A DNA stretch of 64,000 bases from Lytechinus variegatus (Eukaryota; Echinodermata; Echinoidea; Temnopleuroida; Toxopneustidae), in the NCBI RefSeq assembly GCF_018143015.1, contig NC_054744.1, forward strand, positions 2,997,059-3,061,058, read 5' to 3'. Of the stretch, positions 12,601 through 22,854 are shown one piece after another. A program made the position numbers and the translations under genes. How positions within the stretch are numbered: position 1 is the stretch's first letter; every line of letters starts with the position of its first letter. The notes beneath the pieces were generated by a model. The model made no database searches, was not told the DNA's origin, and worked only from the letters and a program-made list of their open reading frames with translations.

Positions 12601-12827
12601 GTATATACATACACGCACCAACAGCAGTCTTGGTGATCTTTGTGGCATACGGTTCTCCCTCATAAAAATGAAGGAGAACCGTAGAATGCCACAAGAAGAG
12701 AGAGATGATATTTATTCATTACAAATCATTAAATTGATAGCTCAAAGAGTGTGCCTGAACAAGTCTTAATTGCTGTCATTGAAAAATGAAAATAAAAAGA
12801 AATATCCTCACCTGTTTTGGTAGCCAT
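3447..12827 (-). CDS. Short-chain dehydrogenase, HSD17B1/RDH8-like, 6 exons
   Basis: Predicted 304-residue NAD(P)-dependent oxidoreductase of the classical SDR family, closest in layout to estradiol 17-beta-dehydrogenase 1 and retinol dehydrogenase 8, which interconvert keto and hydroxyl groups on steroids or retinoids. Coding exons on the minus strand: 12812-12827, 10342-10602, 6774-6953, 5889-5982, 4097-4311, 3447-3595. All junctions are GT-AG and the phases agree, giving 915 nt including the stop. Visible motifs: cofactor-binding TGCSSGIG at residues 13-20, NNAG at 94-97, catalytic Asn119, Ser147, Tyr160 and Lys164 (YAASK), then IQPGPVKTDF after the active site. The length suits the family. 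ATG at 12827 gives MATKT just before the Rossmann strand. The reading frame looks intact. Substrate cannot be told from sequence; HSD17B1 versus RDH8 is unresolved. Confidence 0.9.
3596..4096. other. Dehydrogenase intron 5
   Basis: Spliced between the donor AAAAG|GTTTGA (4097/4096) and an acceptor at 3596-3597. It contains the hAT MITE described separately and otherwise AT-rich sequence. Confidence 0.75.
3804..3922. mobile_element. hAT-type MITE with 8-bp target duplication
   Basis: A 119-bp element with ends CAGTAGCGGACCGTGACCCG and CACGGTCCGCCACTG, forming a near-palindrome around a G-run. It is flanked by CACGGGAC on both sides (3796-3803 and 3923-3930), a perfect 8-bp duplication as made by hAT transposases. 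Non-autonomous; it lies in dehydrogenase intron 5. Confidence 0.9.
4097..4311 (-). CDS. Dehydrogenase exon 5
   Basis: Acceptor TTTTTGCAG|GGTG at 4312-4313, phase 2 in and phase 1 out. It encodes VNSIQPGPVKTDF, the post-active-site proline-glycine loop of SDRs, followed by a helical segment ending EEIANVIK. The ORF reading past 4097 into intron sequence is not coding. Confidence 0.85.
4430..5395 (+). mobile_element. RTE-like LINE fragment, split by a SINE
   Basis: The plus strand encodes pieces of a non-LTR reverse transcriptase: a linker-like region at about 4670-4860, then KGEKLNPADYRVITLLSIPG at about 5090-5160 and HLAKEQCGFRSSRGATDA at about 5208-5265, which match the fingers region of RTE-type enzymes. 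Frames are broken and the C-terminal half is absent, so it is dead. A SINE (4866-5070) sits between the two pieces. It lies in dehydrogenase intron 4, opposite to the gene. The clade call is by resemblance. Confidence 0.75.
4866..5070 (+). mobile_element. tRNA-derived SINE
   Basis: The A box TAGCTTAGTCG (4874-4884) and B box GGTTCGATTCC (4917-4927) fit the RNA polymerase III consensus and are spaced as in tRNA. A non-tRNA body follows (GGTCCCTCGGAGAGGACC near 4981). It interrupts the LINE fragment, so it is the younger insertion. Confidence 0.85.
5396..5888. other. Rest of dehydrogenase intron 4
   Basis: AT-rich intron sequence between the LINE fragment and exon 4; the donor GTAAG lies at 5884-5888. 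I see no further element. Confidence 0.6.
5889..5982 (-). CDS. Dehydrogenase exon 4 (active site)
   Basis: A 94-nt exon, phase 1 in and phase 2 out, acceptor ACCATAG and donor TG|GTAAG. It encodes WPFGEIYAASKYALEGF, which carries the catalytic Tyr160 and Lys164. Confidence 0.9.
5983..6773. other. Dehydrogenase intron 3
   Basis: AT-rich intron whose 5' end (minus strand) is occupied almost at once by a SINE in the same orientation as the gene, ending about 13 bases from the exon 3 donor. Confidence 0.7.
6562..6760 (-). mobile_element. tRNA-derived SINE beside a splice donor
   Basis: On the minus strand a tRNA-like head (GTTGTGGCCC, then the B box GGGTTCGAATCCC near 6709-6722) leads to a body shared with 18217-18432 (cacctcacctgggt..gagtg on plus) and an ATT-rich tail. 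Compared with the 18.2 kb copy, about 12 bases covering the A-box side are missing. Its head is about 13 bases from the donor of dehydrogenase exon 3. Confidence 0.85.
6774..6953 (-). CDS. Dehydrogenase exon 3
   Basis: A 180-nt exon, phase 1 in and out, acceptor CACCCACAG and donor ACAG|GTAAC. It encodes VNNAGHGSSGY (SDR structural motif) through IMNVSSVAGIT, with catalytic Asn119 and Ser147. Confidence 0.9.
7021..7267. mobile_element. Palindromic MITE, family D copy 1
   Basis: The tips GGGCCCGTTTCATACAGGAC and its near complement end at 7267. The arms share AACTTTGCCAT and CCAAGG motifs. The right arm holds a direct duplication of a 24-base piece (about 7182-7231). Related to the 45956-46114 copy. 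Confidence 0.85.
7432..7594. repeat. Imperfect inverted repeat, about 45-bp arms
   Basis: The left arm around AGGCTTTTATCGAAAGT and the right arm around ACTTTCGACAAAAGCCT are reverse complements with a few mismatches, both ending in a GACAGCAG-type motif, with about 70 bases between them. It looks like the core of a foldback element. A 113-codon open frame crosses it but shows no protein-like character. Confidence 0.7.
7925..8065. repeat. Degenerate tandem repeat, about 50-bp unit
   Basis: GTGACCATATATGTTTCGGA occurs twice and GAGA(C/T)(A/G)TCGG-type motifs recur three to four times in this stretch, giving a short degenerate array inside dehydrogenase intron 2. Confidence 0.6.
10342..10602 (-). 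CDS. Dehydrogenase exon 2 (cofactor domain)
   Basis: A 261-nt exon, phase 1 in and out, acceptor TTTATCAG and donor CTTG|GTTAG. It encodes the first Rossmann half with TGCSSGIG and the acidic strand end LDVTKQDS. Confidence 0.9.
10743..10929. mobile_element. Palindromic MITE
   Basis: The left half reads TTGGGCAACATATACTGTCC and the right half ends GGTATTGCCCAA. Inner arms share GTGGACAGTATGTTG-type and AACTACCCAGA motifs around a hairpin centre (ACATTATTGGTT). Non-autonomous; superfamily unknown. Confidence 0.8.
12640..12692. repeat. Short hairpin
   Basis: GGCATACGGTTCTCC and GGAGAACCGTAGAATGCC pair as a stem of about 17 pairs with a two-base bulge around a loop of about 13 bases. It lies next to an AT microsatellite in dehydrogenase intron 1. 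Confidence 0.65.
12812..12827 (-). CDS. Dehydrogenase exon 1 (start codon)
   Basis: Short coding exon MATKT plus one base, donor ACAG|GTGAGG. The phase matches exon 2, and the start sits five residues before the Rossmann fold as usual for SDRs. Any 5' UTR lies at 12828 and above. Confidence 0.8.
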
Positions 12828-13189
12828 GGTAGAAGTCGTGGTTATAAAACCAGAATAAAATCTGTAGATATTGAAGAACACAACTGACTCCAATCCCAGG
12901 TCCCGAATAGAATGAAAAATATTAGCTGCTCACTGACCTTTTATTCCAAAGGGTGAATTTTAAAGAGAATACTTGAATACAAAAGAATTGTATAGAGGAT
13001 ATTTGTACATGGTAGTATTTGAGCAAATAATGCGGTGCGCATGCGCATGCTGTACGTGATGCATATATGATTATTAGAAAATAGTCTGGCGTAGCAGACC
13101 TCTGACATGGAAACATTTCTTTTTTCTTTTTCAAACAGCGACCCTCATTCCAAACAATAATCAGATCCAGAATTTTGAAGGTAGGGGCA
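12828..13189. other. Upstream flank of the dehydrogenase gene
   Basis: Contains the 5' UTR and presumably the promoter on the minus strand. A TTTTATAA motif lies only about 18 bases from the ATG, too close to be its TATA box. No other signal recognised. Confidence 0.4.
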
Positions 13190-16100
13190 GAGGTGAATTC
13201 TCAATAAATAGAATAGAAATGGTTTATTTGAACAAAAGAAATCATTCGCGGCCCAAAGGCCGAATTACAGATTTTCAGACAAAATCATACAAAAATATAC
13301 ATGAAAATTACAACATAATGAGAAACGGGAATTAGAAACACAATTTTGGGGAAAAATCACATGCCTGGGGTAAATACATACATACGTTATTGCCAAATCA
13401 GTCATCATTGTAATACAATCATTTTATAACCATTTACTATTTGATTCATTATCATAATTAATTTAAGATTTGATTATTATTATTATTTTTATCATTATTA
13501 TTAATATCATATTTAACTATCCTTTTATTATTCACATTATCATCATAAAAAATTGAGTATTGCACAAAGAGAAACATTGACACTTTGTATTACACTCATA
13601 AAAAAATAAATGATGTTCGTTCATAGTTTACCACTGGTTTATATTGTTACGATGTGAGTAGTTATATGTGATAGTAACTTGAAAAGTAAGGCTATAATTG
13701 TGTAGGACGGCTAACAAATGTATTTGAATTCCGGAAGACTTGGCAATTAAAAAAAAACTCTGTGAGAACTCATACATTAATTGATATATAGAGCGATTAG
13801 CAAACGTGCTATAATGCAGTTGTTATGAAGATGAAAAAGATTTAAACGACAGAGAGAGAAAAAAAATCTAAGCTCAGTTTGGTGTTGGAAACGTAATTAT
13901 CTAAAGGCAAAGCAAACACAATCTTCACAAAAATTATGAGAATATTCAGTTACATAGAATTCAATAAGTCAATAAGGTAAGGGATGGCACTTTGTCGAAG
14001 TCGTTGAGTCCTACATTTCAATTGTTGCCTGACCCTACTGTTTCTTAGGGTTCTGCCGACATCCTTCGGCTTAGGGATCAGGTGTGATAGTCTTTCATTC
14101 TTTTCCAGTTTCTGTGCAAAGGAAAGACATAAATCTTTCCTTCGATCTGCAAGAGACTTTAGTAACCAACGTAGATTGTACACAGATCATCCACACAAAG
14201 ACCGTGGCTCCTCAATATCCTGATCATGTACATTCTCCCATTCGCTCGCTGGAGCATGTAGTCTACATGACACTGCCACTTAAGATCACTTTGAACTCTC
14301 ACTCCAAGAACTTTAACAGTGTCCAGGGTTTTCAATGACTGGCCATTAATTCTGAACACTGGGGGCTCAGGAGGCGACTTCATGAAACATATTTGCATTG
14401 CTTCACATTTGACTGGGTTGAGGGTCATTCCGTTAAGGTGGGACCAATCTTGTAACTTCCGTAAGGCATTCACAGTGAGCTCCTGGGATTCATATGCAAA
14501 TCTTGTGTTAATGATACTCATATCATCTACAGTGGCGGATCCAGAGGGGGGCGCCCCGGCGCGCGCCCCCCCCCCCTATTTTCGCCGGATTTTTTTTTTT
14601 TTTTTTTGATGGTTATATTTACTGGATTGGTACAATGTAGTAAATTTCAAGGGCTAGATCTAGTCAAAACTATATTTTAACTTACGCTCATGGCCTTTGT
14701 GTTCGCACAAATGCACCTCTGTCATACTGTATTGCAATATGTAAATTCCGGAATTCCAGGGCGCGCAAGTCGATTGGTTGGAAAGTTGCACCACTTGTAA
14801 TCGGGAGTTGCAGTGCAGTGACCAGTGTGAAGATGTTGGATTGGATATCATTTTTTCCCGAAATTTTGTGTTTTTTGTAACATGCGTTTGTCCGTCTTTA
14901 TGGCAAATACATGTAAATTGTAAGTAACAGATCGCGAGAGAAAGTGTCAACGATGCGAATGATAATGTCTATCCCCGAGATTATTCTTCACTCAAAGAAG
15001 AAGCCCTATATCGGGCGCCACGTGCGCAGCATTATCATTCTGCCTTGGTCATGTACGTTTTCACTGAAATGTATAGGTCAGACATATTTGTATTTAATGT
15101 AAACTAACTTTTACACTTTCTGGTAGATTCAGAGGCATATTATCCAGGGCGCCCCAACAAAGTTTCGCCGAAGCAATCATTCCAACGAATTATCAAGGAG
15201 CAAAATTGTATATTCTCAATCACCAGTCGACCCCACTCCGCGTTTGCTGTGTATAGGCAGCTATATGTCAGCGTAAGGAGCGAAGATTTTATGTGACGGG
15301 GGGGGGGGGGGGGGGGGAGAAATAAAAATACTTTCGTGCTGGGGAAAAACGTCCCGAGGACACATTGTGTATTGTTAAAAAGTAGAAATTGTGACATTAA
15401 CCCCCCCCCTTACCCCATTTTTAATGTTTGATAATCTATAGGTTTGCTGATTACATTATATATCTTTTTAAAAAAAATGCCAGCAAAATCGAAAACGTAA
15501 ACAATAAAAATGATGAGAATCCCCTTAAGAAGCATTATATTACTTTGAGGTTGTGCAGAATGACTGGATTATTGAAGATGATTTGAAAATAACATGAGGG
15601 AAAAGGTTGATTACCAGAAGATGATGTCGTTTTTTCTGTAGTTTGTAACAATTTACTGTGCATTTTGGGGAAAAAGAACCAAATTTTATGCATGTTGCCA
15701 TACGACTAAACAATTCTCGTTTGAAACACACAATGTAAATACACAAATGACAATAAACAGAATGGATTATTCGGAACTTATCGATTACAAGTCTCAGTTT
15801 CGTATCATTTAAATTTGACGTTTCAATCACACGATGCAAGCAAGTGAAGAGCCTTTGCCAAATGTATGTTTTGAATGACCGCTTATACGGTGTGTGACTG
15901 GAAACCAGCTCCTAAATGAGTCAGTATGTGTCTTTTATTCATGAAGTTACAGTGATTTAAGTGTGCATTTTTCTTCTAAAGGTGCTCTCAAAATACGACT
16001 TTTGGACATGATTTTAGAAAAAGTCCTTGCCGTGGGAGGGGGGTATCCCCCCTCCCACACCCTCCCCCCGCTCGGTCGCTTCGCTCCCTCGCCGCTGGCG

Positions 16101-16262
16101 CCCCCCTATTTCAAAATCCTGGATCCGCCCCTGATCTACATACTTCCAGTGTAATAGATGGTCACTTTCACAAGTATCGTTGATGACAGCAAGGAACAGT
16201 ATCGGCCCCAACAATAATCCTTGAGGTACACCAGCGTGAAATGTAGTCCAATCTGACAACAA
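13190..16262 (-). mobile_element. L2/CR1-like LINE, interrupted
   Basis: Minus-strand pieces of a non-LTR reverse transcriptase: HAGVPQGLLLGPILF and HWKYVD (16134-16262), then DMSIINTRFAYESQ through LGVRVQSDLKW (14159-14524), then the C-terminal tail CRTQRLRQSAIPYLIDLL (13950-14183). The catalytic YVDD motif is cut exactly by a DNA transposon at 14530-16133. A 3' UTR with AATTCGGCC and AATAAACCAT ends near 13195. The 5' part (endonuclease, N-terminal RT) is absent and frames shift, so it is a dead 5'-truncated copy. The clade call is by resemblance. Confidence 0.8.
14530..16133. mobile_element. DNA transposon, hAT-like ends, 5-bp duplication
   Basis: Ends CAGTGGCGGATCCAGAGG and CCTGGATCCGCCCCTG are imperfect inverted repeats and both continue into GGGGGCGCC-type sequence. 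The target ATCTA is present on both sides (14525-14529 and 16134-16138). Removing the element plus one ATCTA restores the YVDD reading of the LINE, which fixes the boundaries. No transposase frame recognised in its 1604 bases; non-autonomous. Confidence 0.85.
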
Positions 16263-18216
16263 GACAACGACAAGCCTTATGCAAACAAAAACACATGTCG
16301 TGGCAAAGATTCAGAGTGTTCTAGGATATATCTAAAAAACAACAACAGCACCATCGAAAATGACAAATATATAGCAAATATAGGCCAACAATAGAAAAAA
16401 ATGCATAATAATACATTCTGTAATGACTTTCATAACCAGATCAGGGGCCCGTTGCAGAAAGAGTTGCGATCAAACGCAACTCAAAAAATCTTAGGCAACT
16501 TGATTTTCAGTCGAAGCACCCGCATTCGGGACTTGCGCTTGAATAGTTTGACTCTTTCTTCAACAGGGCTCAGAAACATAGGATGCTCTCAACATCATGA
16601 TAAAATGCAATTCGCTGCTGAATAAAATGAACAATGGTTTCGTTCAATCAAGTGTTTCATAGAGCCGTTTGTAAGTTAGAGCGACTTTAAAAACGGATGA
16701 TAGACCTTTCTTACGGGCTAAATAATCACCAATGAACATTAATGGTGAATATCATTTACCACAAGAAAGGATCACAGTTCGTAAAGTGACTCTTAACTTA
16801 AAAATGAACAAACTTGAAAATGAAATAATCTGCTTCATTTTTAAAGGAAAACCTTTTGTCACTATGAAAATAAATATATTGTGATTATTATTATTTTCAT
16901 TATCATTATTATTGATTTAAACCACGAGCCACAGAACCATTAATTTTGCTCTATTTTAGTCTGTCTGTTTCCGATCATATTACATAATTTTAACGGCGTT
17001 TTCATTTAAAATGATGCCTTAAAACGTAGTGAATATTATTTTCAACGTAACGATAGCAATCATATAATCCTATTTATTTGCATTTGTTCTTAACTTGAGA
17101 AGTTTTTGATACTTCATTGGTTTTTAGCGCATAGCTTGAGAATGGCGTAACATGTAGATGTTATTCCCAATTTATACAGACTTAGAAATATCAAATTAAA
17201 AGGTAGGGTCTGATGTGCAAGAATAATAACCGAAGTATGATCGATGGCAATATTTATACAATATTGTATAGTCAACATTCGGCTCTGACTCAGTGCGTGC
17301 ATTTTCCTTGTACATATTATTCTCGCCTCATTTACTTCTCCACACTACTATGAAAATAAATAATCCATTTTTGCTGTGTCATTCTGTCTCTCCAACCTTT
17401 AGCATAGATTTTGCATGTTTTGGGGGAAGAGTTTATTGGTTATTAATGTAGCGGTGAAGGTTCTAGAAATTAGGAAAATGGCTGAATACCATGAATATAG
17501 CAATGTCATGGAGACTACAATATTAGAGTGGTCACTGATGCTGTCATTATATAACGTGTCCCATTAAAAAAAAGTTCATATTCTTGGCTATTTGTTTCAA
17601 AAACAATCAAATAGGCAAATTATATTTTACAGAATTTTCTTATTCCTCCGACAAACTCGTCGAATCAACAGCTCGTTTTTTCTCCACATACATAAGTTAT
17701 ACAAGTCCGTGGCCAATAATATCCCTGTCTCACATGATAGAAAGAAGGTGGGAAGAAGAATAATGATGGTGGATTATAACCATATTATCTTATTATAAGG
17801 GTGTTAGTGATACAGTTATGGTATAATAAATCAGATTGAAAAGATAATAAAAAAAAATCAGAAAGAATTTTTTTTCATTTTACTTCATTTATTGAGTTCT
17901 GTAACTTTTTAATAAACAAATTAAGAAAGAAAATATAATGATAATAATACACGTAATGAATTAACTGACTAGCAAAAGATTTGAACAAAATTGCATTTTC
18001 TAGTACATATATGATTTTAGAAGTGCATGGGTTTCCACTATAAGCCACTATGAGCTAAGTTTCGCTGCGTGGTAGTCAAGTTTTTAATCAAGTTTGAAAA
18101 AAATAATATGACTAAACCCAGAAACATTTTTTCTGTTTTTATAATAATAATAATATGTCCACTTAATATATCGCAGTTACTTGCATATACTCAACTGTGC
18201 TTTGATACTTGGTTTC
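16263..18216. other. Intergenic with small element remnants
   Basis: 16444-16625 starts GGGCCCGTTGCAGAAAGAG, one tip of a palindromic MITE whose partner end I cannot find. 16672-16800 is an imperfect foldback (left GTTAGAGCGACTTTA, right TAAAGTGACTCTTAAC). The rest is AT-rich with no supported gene. Confidence 0.55.
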
Positions 18217-18432
18217 ATATTATTACCCCGGCTGTAGCTAAGCCGACATATTAATAGGCGCTAAAGCGTTCAAGGAATAAATCCTACCGGATACCCATTC
18301 ACCTCACCTGGGTCGAGTGCAGCACAATGTGGATAAATTTCTTGCTGAAAGAAATTACACCATGACTGGGATTCGGACCCACGACCCTCTGTTTCACAGT
18401 CCAGAGACTAATCCACTGGGCCACAACGCTTT
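18217..18432 (-). mobile_element. tRNA-derived SINE
   Basis: The minus strand starts AGCGTTGTGGCCCAGTGGAT with an A-box-like region and the B box GGGTCCGAATCCC, then the body shared with 6562-6760. It is the better preserved of the two copies. Confidence 0.85.
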
Positions 18433-18714
18433 TGGAAATTTAAAATGAAAATTTGTGACCCCCCCCCTTCTTAAAACCGTTCTACTCCCCCAAGTCATAT
18501 TCCGGGGCATGCATGCACGGTCCTGGGAATCATGGGGTATATCCCCAAGATTTTTCTCGGGTTCTGCTGTGTGCAAATGTTATGCAACACCCCATGGAAA
18601 TAAGGATGGTATATAATTGCTAAGCTGTAGAAATTTGATCCCACGAACCCACGAATCTCCTTCATTTGGGAGTGAAAACCATTTATTTCTATTATTTTTA
18701 TTTCTATCATTATT

Positions 18715-18776
18715 ATTATTATTATTATCATTATTGTTGTTGTCGTTAGCAGCAGTAGTAGTAGTAGTAATTGTAA

Positions 18777-18856
<80 letters not shown>

Positions 18857-18866
18857 CTAATAGTAT
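18715..18866. repeat. (GTA)n / (ATT)n microsatellite
   Basis: A long pure trinucleotide run of GTA (about 18776-18855) preceded by ATT and mixed GTA/GTT units. The poly-Val, poly-Ser and poly-Thr frames across it are artefacts. Confidence 0.95.
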
Positions 18867-18954
18867 ATAGTAATATCATTAATTGCTTTTTTTGGTGGGG
18901 GATTCGCTTTGTCCAACAACTATATGCTCCTCGTAGACATAAGTTGGTCTTTGG

Positions 18955-19040
18955 GTGATTTCAAGTACGGTGTTTAATTCTGGTGTTGATGTTGTGACAA
19001 CATCAACACCAGCCACAACACCGTTCTTGAAATGAGTCTG
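18955..19040. repeat. Foldback repeat tip
   Basis: GGTGTTGATGTTGT and ACAACATCAACACC form a perfect stem with almost no loop, flanked by a longer imperfect inverted repeat (TTCAAGTACGGTGTT / AACACCGTTCTTGAA). The motif GGGTGATTTCAAGTACGGTG recurs in reverse at 39745-39775, so this is a dispersed element. Confidence 0.75.
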
Positions 19041-19633
19041 GTGTTTTGATTGAACTCGGAAACTATGACGTATTTCCGGCAGATCGTGTTCAGCGCTGCG
19101 GTGTTGAATGTCGTCTGCTAAACCTGACTTTACACTTTTACAGCTGGTGTTAACGATCTACGTGTAATTTCTCCATTTACCAACACCCAAGGGGTAAAGA
19201 CGATGGGGGAGGGAAATTAAACAATGGTCATCGATCAGTTATATTTTCTCAACTCTCACATCCTGAATTATTGATCTTATCATTGTCGAATTATCGACAA
19301 AGGTATTTTCTTCCAATTCTATAGAATGAGAATTATCGTCTTACTTCATCACAATTGCCCATACACTTTTTATATTTGGGCTTTTATTATAAACCATCAA
19401 CGCAATAAAAAGTATATGCGTATACACTTCTTGATTTGACACTCAATGCATTGTGACGTAATTGCTGCACTGACGCACACGCATCATGATCTGCGCATGG
19501 TAACAAAGTTTACTTTGAGAAATTTCATCACTATTCACTATAATTTTATGATCGCATACCTGAGCTATTGATAGCAAAATCGGGGATATCTTTCATAATT
19601 TCAGAGTATTTTGGTCTTGAATCAAACTTTCAT

Positions 19634-22156
19634 CATGAGTGACAAACGTAAGTCATATACAAAATATGTCTCTTCTACGCCCACCGCTTTATGATTTTAT
19701 ATTGAGTATCTCCAAAAACATTTTTTTATACCTTTTCACTTTTTCATCAACCCATTGATTATATTATCAGCTCTGCATCAAAGGCAGATGAATCTACCCT
19801 CGATTAATTTCCTCCTTTGGTTTCTTTTTTTAAAGTCAGAAATCAAGTATTCTTGTTATATCTAAATTTACTTACTTTATTAATTATAAATTATTTCAAA
19901 GTTACCTCTTAAATGTGATTTGCATTATGTTCCATGTATTGTATAAATGATGATTAAATTATTGATTGAAACCGATTCAAGATATTATTAATGAAGCAAA
20001 AAACCAACGATTTTTTTAAAGTGTGCACCTGTGTGCTATAACCTGGAATAATCCCAACGTTCTTGTAGTTGTTAAATTTGATCATAAGAAATGACATTGA
20101 TTTTATCATTTATGTCTTTTGTTTTTTTAGCAAATCGTGTGGTGCCGAGATTTCGTCAGGAGCTTGAGAAGGTTCTTGTCTGGAATGAGCATATGTTTTT
20201 ATAATTATGACATTCTGACAAACGTGAATGACGATTTTGTCCAGTGTCTGATAGAGCAAGGAGAACAGGTGACTAATGGACAAGAAGTCAGATGCGGGAA
20301 AGAATCGGAGGGAGAGGAAATAGAGGAGTTGGAGATAGAGGGGGGGGGGGAGACGGAGCAGGAGATGAAGGGCGAGGAGGTGGATGCAGAGGAGGGGAAG
20401 GAGGAGAAGTTGAAAGCAGAGGAGAAGGAGCTGACAGAGGAGTAGGTAGTGATGAAGGTAGGGGAGAAGGCAGAGATGGAAACAGTAGAGGCAAAGGTGA
20501 AGATAGAAAGGGGAGAGCCAAAGGAAGAACTGCAGGCTGCAGAGATGGCTGCATTGGAATGGCTGGAAGCAGATATAGTGGTGGTGGAGGAACTACTGGA
20601 AGATGAGGAGGTGGAGACATTGAAGGTAGAGCTGATGACCAAGGAGGAGGAGGAGCTGAAGATTATAGAGATGACTGCAGAGGAAGGGCTCACAGAGCTG
20701 GTGGAGGAGTTATAACTAATGGAAGATGAGGAGGTGGAGACAGGGAAGGCAGGGCTGATGGCTAAGGAGGAGGAGGAGGAGCTAAGGATTGCAGGAATGA
20801 CTGCAGCGTAAGGGCTGGAAACAGAGCTGGTAGAAGAGCTAGAGCTAATGGAAGATGAGGAGGTGGAGACAAGGAAGTTAGGGTTGATGGCCAAGGAGGA
20901 GGAGGAGCTAAAGATTGCAGAAATGGTGGAGAAGCTAATGGAAGATAACGAGGTGGAGACAGGGAAGGTAGAGCTGATGGCTAAGAAAGAGGGGGAAGAG
21001 ACGGTGGAGCTGAAGATTTCAGAGATGACTGTAGTTGAATGGCTTGAAACCGAGTTGATGGAGGAGCAAGAGCTAATGGAATGGGAGAAGATGGGTCAGT
21101 CAGGGAACGTACAAATAAAGGTTAACATGGTTAAAGAGGTTGAGGAGCTGAAGGCTGCAGAGATGAACGCAGATGAAGAGTTGGAAGCAAAGCCGGTGAA
21201 GGAGAAGGTGGAGGCAGAGAAGCTGACAACGCAGGAATTGAAGGTGGGGGAGAATGCAGAGGAACCAAATGAATCGGAGGATGAGGAGATGAAGAAAGAC
21301 GAGAAGACTGAAGCAGGGGAGGAGGAACTTAATGAGGAGGTGAAGATCGAAGATGAGGGAGAAATTGGTGTCGAGAGAAGAGACATGCTGGCAGATGAGA
21401 TATTGAAGGCAAATGAAGAAATGAAGGACGACGAGGAGAAGATGATGGCAGGGAGGGTACATTGGTAATCACTTCCTTGAACAACCTCACAAAGAAGAAG
21501 GAAGAGGTGGACAATGAACAGAAGCTGCCCGAAATGCTTGAGGAATCAACAGTTTGCCGAATCATTTCGGAATAATATACTGATTTATATAGCGCAGAAA
21601 CTATGTTCTACTGCGCTGCAATTTAGAGCTGGTGAAATGCTTGAAAACAAAATTAGAAAAGGGGTTAAAGAAATGTGTGGGAATTATTTGAACAGATATA
21701 GGTGTCTAATGTAAGTTTGAACGTTTCTACTGATGGACAGGATCTCACTACATACGGCAAACAATTCCATAACTTTGGGGCTGCACAGGCAAAAGCACGA
21801 TCATCTTTGTATTACTAGTGGGGATATGAAGAAGCAAATTATTATGAGAACTATACGCAGGTTGTGAGAGTGTCTGTGAACACTGAGATGTGGATGGAGA
21901 AAGTGAAGCTAGAGGAGGAGGACGAGCAGAAGAAGATAGAGAAGATGGAGGACACAAAAATTAATGAATTGGAAAAAGTGGTTCCAGAGTTTCAAGACTT
22001 TAAAGAGGAGACAAAGATGAGCGGAAAGGATGACAATATCAAGAAGGAAAGTCAACGGGGATAGCACGGACCAGAGAGTCGATAACGGAAGGAGACTGAA
22101 GTGGTGGAAGAGACTTTGCTGTTTTGGTTGGCGAAGGCGTGGGAGACACTCTTGAA
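19634..22156 (+). pseudogene. Glu-rich tandem-repeat coding locus, probably decaying
   Basis: ATG AGT GAC AAA C|GTAAGT at 19634 looks like a first exon. After an acceptor near 20130 one frame runs to 21456 and encodes an acidic protein with units like ELMAKEEEELKIAEM and MEDEEVETGKVELM, about 42-45 residues each, roughly four to five imperfect copies. That frame holds three stops (20443-20445 TAG, 20713-20715 TAA, 20809-20811 TAA), yet the frame and repeat sense are kept throughout. A donor-like GTACAT (21457) and an acceptor CGCAG (21856-21860) would splice in phase to an exon at 21861-22064; the skipped part carries a SINE-tail-like repeat. A downstream frame ends with the basic, Cys-containing WWKRLCCFGWRRRGRHS near 22150. 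I do not recognise the family. Either a pseudogene or a gene with further splicing. Confidence 0.45.
20560..21110 (+). repeat. Coding minisatellite, about 130-bp unit
   Basis: GAAGATGAGGAGGTGGAGAC recurs at about 20600, 20722, 20851 and, altered, 20941, each time followed by GCTGATGGC(C/T)AAG and GGAGGAGGAG. The unit length is near a multiple of three, which keeps the Glu-rich frame. Confidence 0.85.
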
Positions 22157-22854
22157 AATATTTGATTGAAGAAATTGTACATAAGTGTAAATGAATTGTT
22201 AATTAACCTAAAAGTATTTGAATTGTGATTTCTCTTGCAGTTAAATAAATTAAGGTAGCAGATAGAGCGGGTGAAAGCGATAGAGGGATAAGAGTTTTAA
22301 AAAAGTGGGAAGAGAACAAAATGAAATGAAAGGGAGAGAGAGAGAGGGGGGGGGGGGGGGACAGAAGATGGAAATGTCAAATATAAAATAAAAAATCCGC
22401 CAGCGCTTTACGCTCACATCATGTTTAACGAGATTAGGGGGGACGCAGGAAACAACATTGCCAAGTAAAAAAAAAGGATATCAACAAAAAATTAGGGGGG
22501 GGGGGGACGTCCTCCACCTCAAATTTAGGAGAAGGGGGACAACAGGACATCCCCGCTTCCGCCGCCTATGACTGTTAATATGTATTTCACACGTAATTAT
22601 GCTTTTCCCTAACTTTGAATAATTTGGCTAAGACAACCCTCATAAGTACACGTTATAGTTTGCACAGTTTGCCCTCATTCTTAACTGTACCAGTGTACAG
22701 TGTTGTTTTTACCCAAATTATTTCGAAAGTTCATTCCATCTCCTTTATGAAATATGCATGGTTATCATATAGCGTAAAAATATTCGGCCTTCTGATTTTC
22801 ATGCTGCATACAGCATTGAATGAAATAACAGTGAAAATTATGTGCTCCCGTTTC
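22157..22854. other. Intergenic, G-run rich then AT-rich
   Basis: Contains GA- and G-rich runs near 22335-22360 and 22495-22507. AATAAAT near 22244 could be a poly(A) signal for the preceding locus. No gene seen. Confidence 0.5.

Larger units (their letters stand above)
10603..12811. other. Dehydrogenase intron 1
   Basis: A 2.2 kb intron holding a MITE (10743-10929), AT and CT microsatellites (near 12335-12430 and 12568-12597), a hammerhead-like motif at 12487-12510 and a hairpin at 12640-12692. No further exon seen. Confidence 0.65.

Noticed and set aside
12835-12850. TATA box for the dehydrogenase gene
   Set aside because: Only about 18 bases from the ATG, too close to position a transcription start upstream of it.
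18580-18958. Open frames with long Thr, Val or Ser runs on both strands
   Set aside because: They translate the GTA/ATT microsatellite only.
20205-20894. 229-codon Ser-rich open frame on the minus strand
   Set aside because: It is the antisense of GAG/GAA-rich repeats; TCC/CTC runs give Ser by base composition and the plus strand carries the structured repeat.
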